NCBI RefSeq assembly: GCF_947500605.1
Contig: NZ_CANMSJ010000009.1
Coordinates: forward strand, 62,001-126,000
Length of the DNA: 64,000 nt
Origin: an uncultured Lacinutrix sp.
GTDB lineage: Bacteria; Bacteroidota; Bacteroidia; Flavobacteriales; Flavobacteriaceae
Direction of reading: 5' to 3'
The notes under the pieces are model-generated. The model had not been told where the DNA came from. It saw only the letters and a program-made list of their open reading frames with translations, and made no database searches. Position 1 is the first letter of the stretch. Each line of letters starts with the position of its first letter. Below, one piece after another: positions 43,865 through 53,945 of the stretch. The translations under genes were made by a program, and so were the position numbers.

Positions 43865-46171
43865 TTAGTACATTAGTTTCATGACTAAATTTTCTTCTGT
43901 TTTTATTTTACCTGAACTCATTAAACTATTTCCTGACTCGATATTATTTTTTGCTCCCCACAAAATAGAAACAAACTGAACCTTATTATTTTTAAATGTG
44001 TTTTTAGAAATATTTACATTTACAATACCTCTATGGTTTAATAAGATTTTGTTTTTCTCGTTAGCACCACAATTAATAAATGTACTATTAGTTACTAGAA
44101 GATTTCCACCAATTGTAGACTCATCGTACCCACCTCTATAATAATCTACCACGTTTTGCTTTACGTTATTAAACGTACAATTATCGATGGTTAAATACTC
44201 TGTATTATAATCTCCTCTATCGTTTGTTTCTTCAGATAATTCTATTCCGTTTTCGCAATTTAATATTGAAGTGTTTTTAAAAGTAATCTCTTCAGAAAAA
44301 GATTGCTTGTACACTTTTAATGCGTAGTTGAAATTACTTATTTCAGAATTTAAAACTTCTAACCCAAAATGATTAGACATGTTATTTTTTAAACTAGCAA
44401 AGGCATATTGAGTATCTGTCCCTTTTAACTTTATCTTATTTAGTATTAACTTTCCGTAAGGATGTAATTGAAAAGCAGGCGTCTCTTTCTCTCCATTATA
44501 TAGAATTTCAACATCTCCTTCAGATTCAATAGTTATAGTTTTATTAATAATTAACGGTTGAGCAATAGCGTAAGAACCTTCTTTTAACTTAAGAACATCT
44601 CCACTTTCTGCAGTCTTTAGTTTTACTACTAATTCTTCCGTGTTTGTAACTGTGTGAGTTGTTTCTTCTTTCTCTTCAACTTCGTTAGAAAACCAAGTTG
44701 CTCCATATTTATCTTTGTTTAAAAGATCTAAACTAACATTCTCCGAACTCAATATTGCTCCAATTTTATTAGACTGTTCTCTAGAGTTTCCTAATAAATC
44801 ATTAGTAATTGTTTCGAAATCGAATCCTTTATAGATCTCTACATCATCGAAACCTGTAGTTGGCACAGAAAGCTCTTTACCTATTTCTGTTAAGCTTAAT
44901 TCTTTAGAAATTAATCCATGCGCATTTGTTATTTCTACACCGCTATTATAAATAACATTACTTTTAAAAGTAACACCATCTGCCTTATCATGCTCAATAA
45001 TAGGATTTGCATCTCCAACAGAATTATAAATCACATTATTTACAACCTCTGTTCTTAAAGGTCTTGCAGAACGAATTTCAGATTTTGGCAAAACATCAGC
45101 TTGCGCAATGTTTGTTCCTACACCAAATTGCCAAGGCGAACTAGAATCTACATAAGTATTATAAGCAACTACAACATCTGTAACTTGATTATAACGGTTT
45201 AATGGCGATTTAGGAATCCCGTTCATTATTGCTAATGGGCTTCTAAAATTCTTTCCTTTTAATTTATAAAACAAGTTGTTTGTAACCCAATGTCCAGTAT
45301 TGACAATTCTAATTCCTCCATATTGCTCGTTAACACCATCACCAATAAAATAGTTTCCATCTATAGAGCAATAATTACCATGCCTTGTAACTACCGAACC
45401 TTCACTCTTAAAAAACACATTGTTTTTAATAATATTAAAGTTTGTTTTACTTGAAATAATTTCCACCTCTCCATTACACTCTTCAAATAAGTTATTTGCA
45501 ATAGTTGTATTACTTGGTGACATAGAAGTAAAACTACTTCCTAATTGAATTGTTTCTCCTCTTGCACCACCTTTTCTAGGTCTAGGTCCAAAATGATTAT
45601 TTACAATTTTATGGTAATTTCTAATACTTTGGTTCCCTTTTAAGTCCACCCTAACTGTTGGTCCTCCATTTGTTTTACCAGCAATATAACAGTGCTCTAA
45701 TGTATTGTGCTTTCCATAAAACTGCACCCAAAGATTATCTTGATCACGTTCAAGATTATTAAAATCTAGAATCACACAGTTTGAAACACTACTATTGTTA
45801 GCTACTTTGCTTTCACTTGTTCTAAAAGCAATTACGTTTTGAGTTGGAGAATGTCCGTTTCTAAAAAACAAACCATTAACCTTTAAATAATTTCCACTTA
45901 TTTCTAAATTAGACTCTCCTTCTATAAAAACCCTTCCTTCTGTTTCTGCTTTTAATACTATTGGGCTGTCTTCTGTTCCTTCTCCAATAAATTTAATTTC
46001 AACATCTTCCCAAACACCATTTGCTAAAATAATATTATCTCCAGGTTTAGAATCTTTAATAGCATTGTTTAGTGCCTCAACATCTGAGACTTTAATAGTA
46101 TTGATCCCTAACGGCTTTTTATCACAAGCGATAAATAAGATTAACACAGAAAATAGAATTATTTTTTTCAT
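43865..46171 (-). CDS. PL6 alginate lyase lipoprotein
   Basis: A 768-residue lipoprotein (FIAC, C16). The N-terminal beta-helix (about 25-475) is a PL6/chondroitinase-B-type lyase with the catalytic base and acid at K178 (VRVDLKGNQ) and R204 (KGGARGETIQLGSS). A second right-handed beta-helix fills about 505-768, as in two-domain PL6 enzymes such as AlyGC. It degrades guluronate-rich or mixed alginate at the surface or periplasm. It heads the PL6-PL17-kdgF operon and has its own promoter with tandem TGGTNNACCA sites. Confidence 0.92.
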   Translation of the reverse strand: MKKIILFSVLILFIACDKKPLGINTIKVSDVEALNNAIKDSKPGDNIILANGVWEDVEIKFIGEGTEDSPIVLKAETEGRVFIEGESNLEISGNYLKVNGLFFRNGHSPTQNVIAFRTSESKVANNSSVSNCVILDFNNLERDQDNLWVQFYGKHNTLEHCYIAGKTNGGPTVRVDLKGNQSIRNYHKIVNNHFGPRPRKGGARGETIQLGSSFTSMSPSNTTIANNLFEECNGEVEIISSKTNFNIIKNNVFFKSEGSVVTRHGNYCSIDGNYFIGDGVNEQYGGIRIVNTGHWVTNNLFYKLKGKNFRSPLAIMNGIPKSPLNRYNQVTDVVVAYNTYVDSSSPWQFGVGTNIAQADVLPKSEIRSARPLRTEVVNNVIYNSVGDANPIIEHDKADGVTFKSNVIYNSGVEITNAHGLISKELSLTEIGKELSVPTTGFDDVEIYKGFDFETITNDLLGNSREQSNKIGAILSSENVSLDLLNKDKYGATWFSNEVEEKEETTHTVTNTEELVVKLKTAESGDVLKLKEGSYAIAQPLIINKTITIESEGDVEILYNGEKETPAFQLHPYGKLILNKIKLKGTDTQYAFASLKNNMSNHFGLEVLNSEISNFNYALKVYKQSFSEEITFKNTSILNCENGIELSEETNDRGDYNTEYLTIDNCTFNNVKQNVVDYYRGGYDESTIGGNLLVTNSTFINCGANEKNKILLNHRGIVNVNISKNTFKNNKVQFVSILWGAKNNIESGNSLMSSGKIKTEENLVMKLMY

Positions 46172-46303
46172 AAAAAGAACTTATATAATTGGTTTAAAAA
46201 ATTTATGCCAACTTTAAAAATTATAATAAATTACATAAGCAGAAAGCTGAGCTGTAGAAGCATTTTAATGCGCTATATTATAACATGATTAAGCATAAAA
46301 CAA

Positions 46304-46357
46304 ACTGGTTTACCAAATTGGTTTACCAAATATAAGTATATTTAAGTAGCGTGCAAA
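46304..46357 (-). promoter_or_regulatory. PL6 promoter with tandem operators
   Basis: Two TGGTTTACCA palindromes at 46306-46315 and 46319-46328, 13 bases apart. The minus-strand -7 box TATATTTG (46327-46334) overlaps the second; exactly 19 bases further is a TTTG -33 box (46354-46357). It lacks the AACG-N4-CGT box of the susC promoters. Confidence 0.78.
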
Positions 46358-46762
46358 TTTTTAACAAAAAGTTTCGTTGAAGAAAAAAGACAACCAACTA
46401 CTGAATATCAACAAGATACAAAAAATCATATAAATAAAAGAAAGAGTTGTTAATCAATAATTAACAATAAAAACTATAAATCTCCTTGCTAAAATAACAT
46501 CATTCTAACTCAAAATTACAAATATATTATTGCCTTTTAATAACAATTATTAAAAGCTAGCAAGATTATAATTCACAACTACTAAAAATATATTTGAACT
46601 TAATTCAAGAAAAAAACAACTTATCACATATTCATTTTATTGCTAATTTTAATACATAAAATATAGTCATTTAACTGATTGTTAACATTTCAATAAAAAT
46701 ACTAGCACAATTAAAAATAATGAAAACTAATTAGTACTTTAGAAACTGTTAAAAAAAGTTAC
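46358..46762. other. Divergent spacer, PL6 to glgA
   Basis: AT-rich without coding potential. A weak plus-strand -7 match TACTTTAG lies at 46735-46742, 20 bases before glgA. No operator of the alginate type is seen on the glgA side. Confidence 0.45.
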
Positions 46763-48169
46763 ATGAAAATAATACACATTAGTGCCGAATGTTATCCAAT
46801 AGCAAAAGTTGGTGGTCTTGCAGATGTTGTGGGCGCCCTTCCTAAATATCAAAACATGTTAGGTGAAGAATCTAGTGTTATTATGCCTTATTACAATATT
46901 GCTTTTACACAACAACATGAATTTGAAAGCGTACATGAAAACACTATTGTTTTAGGCGAAGACATTTATACTTTTAAAGTACTAAAACCAATCGATTTAT
47001 CACTTGACTTTGATTTATTCTTAATAGACATACCAGAGCTACTATATAAAGATTACATCTATTCTTTTGATGATTCTAATCGCTTTTTAGCTTTTCAAAT
47101 CGCTGCTTTAGATTGGATATTAACTTTAAAAACAAAACCAGACACCATACATTGTCATGATCATCACACCGGGCTCATTCCGTTTATGCTTCAAGAAAGT
47201 TTTAAATATGAAGCTTTAAATAAAATTCCTGCTGTAACCACAATACACAACGCACAATATCAAGGTTGGTTTTCTCATGATAAAGTAAACTTAATTCCTG
47301 AATTTAATTTTGAAAACGTTGGATTATTAGATTGGGACAACTCTATAAACCCATTAGCTGCTGCTATAAAATGCGCTTGGAAAGTAACCACTGTTTCTCC
47401 AAGTTATATGGAAGAATTAAAAAGTGCTGCAAATGGTTTGGAATCTTTATTAAGTGACGAACATAAAAAATGCGTTGGTATATTAAATGGTATAGATACC
47501 AATGTTTGGAACACTGAAACCGATCCTTTTATTACTAAACACTACTCTATTTCTAATAATGTTGCCGGCAAAAAAGCGAATAAAAAATGGCTTTGCGATA
47601 CTTTTAATTTAGATAGTAATAAACCTTTATTCGCATTTATTGGTAGACTTGTACATGAGAAAGGATCCGATTTATTTCCTGAAGCTTTTGATATCGCATT
47701 AAAAGATAATGACATTTCAATATTACTATTAGGTTCTGGAAACAAAGAAACGGAAGCCGAATTAGAAGCTTTAAAAACAAAACATATAGGAAACTACAAT
47801 ACACATATTGGTTATGATGAAAAACTATCTCATAACGTTTACGCTGGAGCAGATTTCCTTTTAATGCCATCCCGTGTAGAACCTTGTGGTTTAAACCAAA
47901 TGTATTCGCTACGTTATGGAACAATTCCTATAGTTAGAAGTATTGGGGGTCTAAAAGATACCATTATAGACATTGAGGACAATGGTTTTGGTTTTACTCA
48001 CAAAAACACAACTGTAGAAGATATTTGTACAGCTATAAAAAGAGCATCTGCTTTTTATAAAGATGAAACAAGCTTCAAAAAAACAAAAACACAAATAATG
48101 AATATAGATCACTCGTGGGACAATTCAGCAAAAAAATATATAGAATTATATAAATCTCTAAACAACTAA
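46763..48169 (+). CDS. glgA: Glycogen synthase (GT5)
   Basis: A 468-residue ADP-glucose glycogen synthase, with the KVGGLADVVGALPK motif at 15-28 binding ADP-glucose and the C-terminal GT-B segment MPSRVEPCGLNQMYSLRYGTIPIVRSIGGLKDTI. It extends alpha-1,4-glucan. It is first in a glgA-glgC-glgB operon with gaps of 3 bases, so synthesis of precursor, chain and branches is coupled. Confidence 0.95.
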   Translation: MKIIHISAECYPIAKVGGLADVVGALPKYQNMLGEESSVIMPYYNIAFTQQHEFESVHENTIVLGEDIYTFKVLKPIDLSLDFDLFLIDIPELLYKDYIYSFDDSNRFLAFQIAALDWILTLKTKPDTIHCHDHHTGLIPFMLQESFKYEALNKIPAVTTIHNAQYQGWFSHDKVNLIPEFNFENVGLLDWDNSINPLAAAIKCAWKVTTVSPSYMEELKSAANGLESLLSDEHKKCVGILNGIDTNVWNTETDPFITKHYSISNNVAGKKANKKWLCDTFNLDSNKPLFAFIGRLVHEKGSDLFPEAFDIALKDNDISILLLGSGNKETEAELEALKTKHIGNYNTHIGYDEKLSHNVYAGADFLLMPSRVEPCGLNQMYSLRYGTIPIVRSIGGLKDTIIDIEDNGFGFTHKNTTVEDICTAIKRASAFYKDETSFKKTKTQIMNIDHSWDNSAKKYIELYKSLNN

Positions 48170-48172
48170 ACT

Positions 48173-49438
48173 ATGGTGAATGACAAGGTTTTAAGTATCA
48201 TTTTAGGAGGAGGCCAAGGTTCTAGGCTATATCCATTAACAGAGAGCAGATCTAAACCAGCTGTTCCAATTGCAGGAAAATACAGACTAGTAGACATCCC
48301 GATTTCTAATTGTATAAATTCTGATATAAAACGCATATTTGTTTTAACACAATTTAATTCGGCTTCCCTAAACAGACATATTAAAAACACCTTTCACTTT
48401 AGTTTTTTTAGTTCCGCTTTTGTAGATGTTTTAGCAGCAGAACAAACTCCTGATAATAAAGGTTGGTTTCAAGGGACTGCAGATGCGGTAAGACAGAGTA
48501 TGCATCATTTTAAAAGACATGATTTTGAATACGCATTAATTCTATCTGGCGATCAATTATACCAAATGGATTTTAATGATATGATTAAAGCTCATATAGA
48601 TGCTAAAGCAGAAATATCTATTGCTACAATTCCTGTAAATGAGAAAGACGCTACTTCTTTTGGAATATTAAAAACAGACGATAAAAACGTTGTTACATCT
48701 TTTATAGAGAAACCTGACGCTAGTTTATTACCAGATTGGACTTCCGCTACAAGCGAAGAAATGCAAAATCAAGGTAAAAACCATTTGGCATCAATGGGAA
48801 TCTATATTTTTAATAAGGAACTATTATTCGAACTAATGGATAATCCTGATACTATAGATTTTGGAAAAGAAATAATCCCTCAATCTATAGACAAGCACAA
48901 AACATTAAGTTATCAATTTGAAGGTTATTGGACAGACATTGGAAATATCGACTCATTTTTTGAAGCCAATTTAGGTTTAACAGATGATATTCCTAAGTTT
49001 AATTTATACGACAAACATAAAAGAATATACACTAGAGCACGTATTTTACCAACATCTAAAATTAATGGTACAGCTTTAGACAAAGCCGTAATTGCCGAAG
49101 GTTGTATGATTAACGCAGCTAAGATTGAAAAATCGGTAATTGGTATTCGTTCTCGAATTGGTAAAGAATCCACTGTAATAAACACTTACATGATGGGTAA
49201 TGATAAATACGAAACACTAGAAGAAATTAATAAAGACAAAACCGAAATATTAATTGGTATTGGCGAAAGATGCTTTATTAAAAATACCATTATCGATAAA
49301 AATGTTCGTATTGGTGACGATGTTAGAATAAATGGAGGATCTCATTTAGAAGATATTGAAACAGAGAACTACGTTGTAAAAGAAGGCATTGTTGTTATAA
49401 AAAAAGGAGCTACAATCCCTAAAGGATTTGTAATATAA
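48173..49438 (+). CDS. glgC: Glucose-1-phosphate adenylyltransferase
   Basis: A 421-residue enzyme that makes ADP-glucose from glucose-1-phosphate and ATP. The nucleotide-binding loop LGGGQGSRLYPLTESRSKPAVP is at 11-32, YRLVDIPISNC follows, and a left-handed beta-helix is at the C-terminus (about 300-421). The start lies three bases after the glgA stop and the gene ends three bases before glgB. Confidence 0.95.
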   Translation: MVNDKVLSIILGGGQGSRLYPLTESRSKPAVPIAGKYRLVDIPISNCINSDIKRIFVLTQFNSASLNRHIKNTFHFSFFSSAFVDVLAAEQTPDNKGWFQGTADAVRQSMHHFKRHDFEYALILSGDQLYQMDFNDMIKAHIDAKAEISIATIPVNEKDATSFGILKTDDKNVVTSFIEKPDASLLPDWTSATSEEMQNQGKNHLASMGIYIFNKELLFELMDNPDTIDFGKEIIPQSIDKHKTLSYQFEGYWTDIGNIDSFFEANLGLTDDIPKFNLYDKHKRIYTRARILPTSKINGTALDKAVIAEGCMINAAKIEKSVIGIRSRIGKESTVINTYMMGNDKYETLEEINKDKTEILIGIGERCFIKNTIIDKNVRIGDDVRINGGSHLEDIETENYVVKEGIVVIKKGATIPKGFVI

Positions 49439-49441
49439 AAT

Positions 49442-51349
49442 ATGACTAAAGTTATACCACACAGTCTTTTTACCGATTTTGATATTAATTTATTTAAATC
49501 CGGAAAACACTACAAACTCTACGAAAAGTTTGGATCGCATATTACAACCATAGATGGAGAAGAAGGCACTTACTTTGCTGTTTGGGCTCCAAGCGCTAAA
49601 TCAGTTTCTGTAATTGGAGATTTTAATTTTTGGAAAGAAAACGAACACAAACTTAACGTACGTTGGGATGAAAGTGGTATTTGGGAAGGTTTCATACCTA
49701 ATGTAGGAAAAGGAACAACCTACAAATACAAAATAGAAAGTAACCATAATAATGTAATTACAGAAAAGGCAGATCCTTACGCTAAACGTAACGAGCATCC
49801 TCCAAAAACAGCATCTATTGTTTGGGAAGACAATTACAAATGGAAAGACTCAAAATGGTTAAAAAAACGTAAAAAACACAATGCTTTAGATGCGCCTTAT
49901 TCTGTATACGAAGTTCATTTAGGTTCTTGGAAAAAACATCTTGAAGAAAATCGTTTTTTAAGCTACGTAGAACTTGCAGACCAATTGGTAGATTATGTTA
50001 AGGAAATGAATTTTACTCATGTAGAGTTTATGCCAATAATGGAATTTCCTTATAATCCTAGTTGGGGTTACCAAATTACAGGCTACTTTGCTCCTACTTC
50101 AAGATTTGGTTATCCCGAAGAATTTAAACTGCTTGTAGATACTTTTCATGAAAACGATATTGGAATTATTTTAGATTGGGTACCTTCTCATTTTCCAGAA
50201 GACGCTCACGGACTTGGTTTTTTTGACGGTACTTGTTTATATGAACACCCAGATAAACGCAAAGGCTACCACCCTGATTGGAAAAGTTTAATTTTTAATT
50301 ATGGCCGTAACGAAGTCAAATCTTTTTTAATTAGTAATGCTTTTTATTGGTTCGATCAATACCATGCAGATGCTATAAGAGTAGATGCCGTAGCCTCAAT
50401 GTTATTTTTAGACTATTCTAGAAATGAAGGCGAATGGGAACCAAATATTTATGGCGGACGTGAAAACTTAGATGCCATTGCATTTATGAAAGAACTAAAC
50501 GAAGCTGTTTACGGCGAGTTTCCAGATGTACAAACCATTGCCGAAGAATCCACTTCTTTTCCAGGTGTTTCTAAACCTGTATTTTTAGGTGGTTTAGGCT
50601 TTGGTATGAAATGGATGATGGGCTGGATGCACGATACATTAGATTATTTTGCTAAAGAACCGGTCTATAGAAAACACCATCAAAATGATTTAACTTTTAG
50701 TATGACCTATGCTTTTACCGAAAACTTTATGCTTCCGTTAAGTCATGACGAAGTCGTTTATGGTAAAAAGTCTATTCTCAATAAAATGCCTGGTGACGAA
50801 TGGCAAAAATTCGCCAATTTACGTACAATGTATAGTTATATGTTTACACATCCAGGAACTAAATTATTATTTCAAGGCAATGAATTTGCACAAGGTGAAG
50901 AATGGAATTTCCAAGAGAGCTTAGATTGGCATTTACTAGAATACAAACCACACATAGGTATTAAAAACCTAATTAGAGACTTAAATCTATTATACAAAAC
51001 GGAGCCCGCACTTTCGCAAAAGCAATTTTCGAAGGATGGTTTCGAGTGGATAGATTATAACGATGCCGAAAACTCTGTTCTTGTATACATTAGAAAAGGA
51101 AACAAACCAAAAGACAATCTTATTATTGTTTGTAATATGACACCTCAGCCTAGAGAAAACTATCGAATTGGTTTACCTAAAAAAGGAACATTAAAGCAAA
51201 TATTTAATAGTGATGATAAACAGTATTTTGGCTCAGGAGATTTTAATAATACAACTATAACTTCCGAAGCAAAAAAATGGCACTCTAGAACACATTCAAC
51301 AGAAGTTACATTGCCTCCATTAGCAATGATTACACTAAAATATTCATAA
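49442..51349 (+). CDS. glgB: 1,4-alpha-glucan branching enzyme (GH13)
   Basis: A 635-residue branching enzyme with an N-terminal CBM48 (about 30-125) and a GH13 barrel. The catalytic nucleophile is D315 (AIRVDAVASML), the acid/base E368 (TIAEESTSFPG), and the third acid lies in LPLSHDEVVYGKKS. It introduces alpha-1,6 branches into glycogen. Last gene of the glgACB operon. Confidence 0.95.
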   Translation: MTKVIPHSLFTDFDINLFKSGKHYKLYEKFGSHITTIDGEEGTYFAVWAPSAKSVSVIGDFNFWKENEHKLNVRWDESGIWEGFIPNVGKGTTYKYKIESNHNNVITEKADPYAKRNEHPPKTASIVWEDNYKWKDSKWLKKRKKHNALDAPYSVYEVHLGSWKKHLEENRFLSYVELADQLVDYVKEMNFTHVEFMPIMEFPYNPSWGYQITGYFAPTSRFGYPEEFKLLVDTFHENDIGIILDWVPSHFPEDAHGLGFFDGTCLYEHPDKRKGYHPDWKSLIFNYGRNEVKSFLISNAFYWFDQYHADAIRVDAVASMLFLDYSRNEGEWEPNIYGGRENLDAIAFMKELNEAVYGEFPDVQTIAEESTSFPGVSKPVFLGGLGFGMKWMMGWMHDTLDYFAKEPVYRKHHQNDLTFSMTYAFTENFMLPLSHDEVVYGKKSILNKMPGDEWQKFANLRTMYSYMFTHPGTKLLFQGNEFAQGEEWNFQESLDWHLLEYKPHIGIKNLIRDLNLLYKTEPALSQKQFSKDGFEWIDYNDAENSVLVYIRKGNKPKDNLIIVCNMTPQPRENYRIGLPKKGTLKQIFNSDDKQYFGSGDFNNTTITSEAKKWHSRTHSTEVTLPPLAMITLKYS

Positions 51350-51380
51350 TATAAAAGCCTTATTTTAAGAATAATACAAT

Positions 51381-51396
51381 TACAACGTTTGCGTTA
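51381..51396. promoter_or_regulatory. AACG-N4-CGTT box upstream of the alpha-glucosidase
   Basis: TACAACGTTTGCGTTA, closely matching the 16-base box over the -33 region of both susC promoters (TACAACGTTTTCGTAA). It lies 71 bases before the GH31 start and forms a LacI-operator-like dyad AACG-TTTG-CGTT. Confidence 0.4.
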
Positions 51397-51467
51397 GTAA
51401 GTCGTCATTAATATTGTTTTTATTGTGATAACTTTTACGTTTTTTTGTATACCTAAACATCAATTTC

Positions 51468-53873
51468 ATGATAGTTAATATAGAGTTAGAACAAAAAGGA
51501 AACTTATTTCCTTCAGAAATTATAAACTACGAGAAAGATGTAGATACATTACATTTTTCCACAAAAAATGGAGTTGTATTACAAGTAACCGTTGTAAGAG
51601 ATAGTGTAATTAGATTTAGATACAGTACAACTGGTAAATTTGAAAACGATTTTTCTTACGGAGTTACCATACACGCAAGTAGAGGTTATAGTTTTTTAAA
51701 CATAACCGAAGATGAAACACACTATACTATTACTACTTCAAAATTAATTTGCAAGGTTGAAAAACTAAGTTTGCAAGTCAGTTTATTTGATGCTATCGAC
51801 AATAAACTAATTAATGAAGATGAAATTGGTTTTCACTGGGAAGAAAGTTATGAGTATGGTGGAGATATTGTAAAAATGAGTAAGGCTTGTCAAAAAGCGG
51901 AAAGTTTTTACGGCTTAGGCGATAAACCTGTAGATGTCAATTTAAAAGGTAAACGTTTTGAAAATTGGGCTACAGACTCTTACGCTTTTGGAAAAAACAC
52001 AGATCCTATATACAAAGCTATTCCATTTTATACAGCGATACAAAACAACAAATCTTACGGTATATTTTTTGACAATACCTTTAAAACATATTTCGACTTT
52101 GCACACGAAAGAAGAAATGTAACTAGTTTTTGGGCTCAAGGAGGTGAAATGAATTATTATTTTATCTACGGACCAAAAATGGAAGATGTTGTTAAAAACT
52201 ATACCGATTTAACCGGTAAGCCACATACACTGCCGCCTTTATGGGCTTTAGGTTTTCACCAATGTAAATGGAGTTATTATCCAGAAGCTAACGTAAAAGA
52301 AGTTACTAAAACTTTTAGAGATTTAAAAATTCCTTGCGACGCTATCTATTTAGATATCGATTACATGGATGGCTTTCGTTGTTTTACTTGGGACAAAAAA
52401 CTATTTCCAGACCCAAAAAGAATGGTCAAGGAACTAGAAGACGATGGTTTTAAAACCGTAGTAATTATAGATCCAGGTATTAAAATAGATTTAGATTATT
52501 CTGTTTTTAAAGAAGGATTAGATAAAGATTATTTCTGTAAACGAGCAGATGGACCTTACATGAAAGGTAAAGTATGGCCTGGAGAATGTTATTTCCCAGA
52601 TTATACTAAACCAGAAGTTAGAGAATGGTGGTCTGGCTTATTTAAAGAATTAATTGAAGATATTGGTGTAAAAGGTGTGTGGAACGACATGAACGAACCT
52701 GCAGTAATGGATGTTCCTAACAAATCGTTTCCAAACGATGTTCGACATGATTACGATGGTAATCCTTGTTCGCACAGAAAAGCACACAATATTTATGGCA
52801 CACAAATGGCACGTGCAACCTATCATGGTTTAAAAAAATACGCCTATCCAAAAAGGCCTTTTGTTATAACAAGATCTGCATATTCTGGCGCACAACGCTA
52901 TACTTCTACTTGGATGGGAGATAACGTTGCAACCTGGGAACATTTAGCTATTGCCAATAATCAAGCCCAAAGAATGGCCATGTCTGGCTTTTCTTTTGCA
53001 GGAAGTGATATTGGAGGTTTTGCAGAGCAACCGCAAGGAGAGCTATTTGCTCGATGGATTCAACTAGGTGTTTTTCATGCCTTCTGTAGAGTACACTCTT
53101 CTGGAGATCATGGTGATCAAGAACCATGGGTTTTTGGTGATGAAATAACAGATATTGTTAGAAAATTTGTAGAAATTAGATACCAATTACTCCCCTATTT
53201 ATACACTGCTTTTTGGCAGTATCTTACAGACGGAACACCAATTCTAAAATCATTAGTGCTATACGACCAAGAAGATACAGCTACACATTATAGAAGTGAT
53301 GAGTTTGTTTATGGAGAACAGATTTTAGTTTGCCCAATTTTAGAACCAAATGCTAAAGGAAGAAGAATGTATATTCCTAAAGGGAAATGGTATAATTTCT
53401 GGACAGATGAAGTTATTGAAGGTGGAAAAGAATATTGGGTAGATGCAGATTTAGATAGTATGCCAATGTTTATTAAAGAAGGAGCCGTGATACCTAAATA
53501 CCCAGTACAGCAATATGTTGGCGAAAAAGAGTTTGACGAAATTACATTAGACATCTACTACAAAGAAGGTAAAGAATCTTCAAAACTGTATGATGATGCT
53601 CATGATGGTTATGATTATAAAAAAGGAAGATTCAGTTTGCGTACTTTTAAACTCACTGGTAAAAAAGAAGAACTAATTTTACAACAACATAAACAAGGAG
53701 ACTTTAATGCAGGTTACACCAAATTTAATCTTGTGTTTCATAATTTACCTTTTACAATTACATCTTTACAAGTAGATAATGTAGAAATTGATTTAAATCA
53801 TGTAAAGACTAATGGCAATCAATCATTCTCTATTGATAAAACATTTACAGAAATACACTTATTCGGAAAATAA
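51468..53873 (+). CDS. GH31 alpha-glucosidase
   Basis: An 801-residue GH31 enzyme without signal peptide, so probably cytoplasmic. The nucleophile is D407 (GVWNDMNEPAVM) and the acid/base D485 (TWMGDNVATWEH). The N-terminal galactose-mutarotase-like domain spans about 25-240 and C-terminal beta-domains about 600-801 (VNFWTDEVIEGG-like segment). It releases glucose from alpha-glucans, consistent with a role in glycogen or maltodextrin turnover beside glgACB. Confidence 0.92.
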   Translation: MIVNIELEQKGNLFPSEIINYEKDVDTLHFSTKNGVVLQVTVVRDSVIRFRYSTTGKFENDFSYGVTIHASRGYSFLNITEDETHYTITTSKLICKVEKLSLQVSLFDAIDNKLINEDEIGFHWEESYEYGGDIVKMSKACQKAESFYGLGDKPVDVNLKGKRFENWATDSYAFGKNTDPIYKAIPFYTAIQNNKSYGIFFDNTFKTYFDFAHERRNVTSFWAQGGEMNYYFIYGPKMEDVVKNYTDLTGKPHTLPPLWALGFHQCKWSYYPEANVKEVTKTFRDLKIPCDAIYLDIDYMDGFRCFTWDKKLFPDPKRMVKELEDDGFKTVVIIDPGIKIDLDYSVFKEGLDKDYFCKRADGPYMKGKVWPGECYFPDYTKPEVREWWSGLFKELIEDIGVKGVWNDMNEPAVMDVPNKSFPNDVRHDYDGNPCSHRKAHNIYGTQMARATYHGLKKYAYPKRPFVITRSAYSGAQRYTSTWMGDNVATWEHLAIANNQAQRMAMSGFSFAGSDIGGFAEQPQGELFARWIQLGVFHAFCRVHSSGDHGDQEPWVFGDEITDIVRKFVEIRYQLLPYLYTAFWQYLTDGTPILKSLVLYDQEDTATHYRSDEFVYGEQILVCPILEPNAKGRRMYIPKGKWYNFWTDEVIEGGKEYWVDADLDSMPMFIKEGAVIPKYPVQQYVGEKEFDEITLDIYYKEGKESSKLYDDAHDGYDYKKGRFSLRTFKLTGKKEELILQQHKQGDFNAGYTKFNLVFHNLPFTITSLQVDNVEIDLNHVKTNGNQSFSIDKTFTEIHLFGK

Positions 53874-53885
53874 GATCATCTTTTA

Positions 53886-53937
53886 TTAAAAAGAAAAGCC
53901 TCAAAAAAAAATATCTTTTGAGGCTTTTCTTTTAACT
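53886..53937. terminator. Bidirectional intrinsic terminator
   Basis: Stem AAAAGAAAAGCCTCAAAA with its complement CTTTTGAGGCTTTTCTTTT lies between the convergent GH31 (plus) and rhodanese (minus) genes, with flanking A- and T-runs. Confidence 0.88.
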
Positions 53938-53945
53938 TTATTCTT

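Noticed and set aside
47637-47924. 95-codon frame opposite glgA
   Set aside because: Antisense to conserved GT5 sequence, no start context and no recognisable domain.
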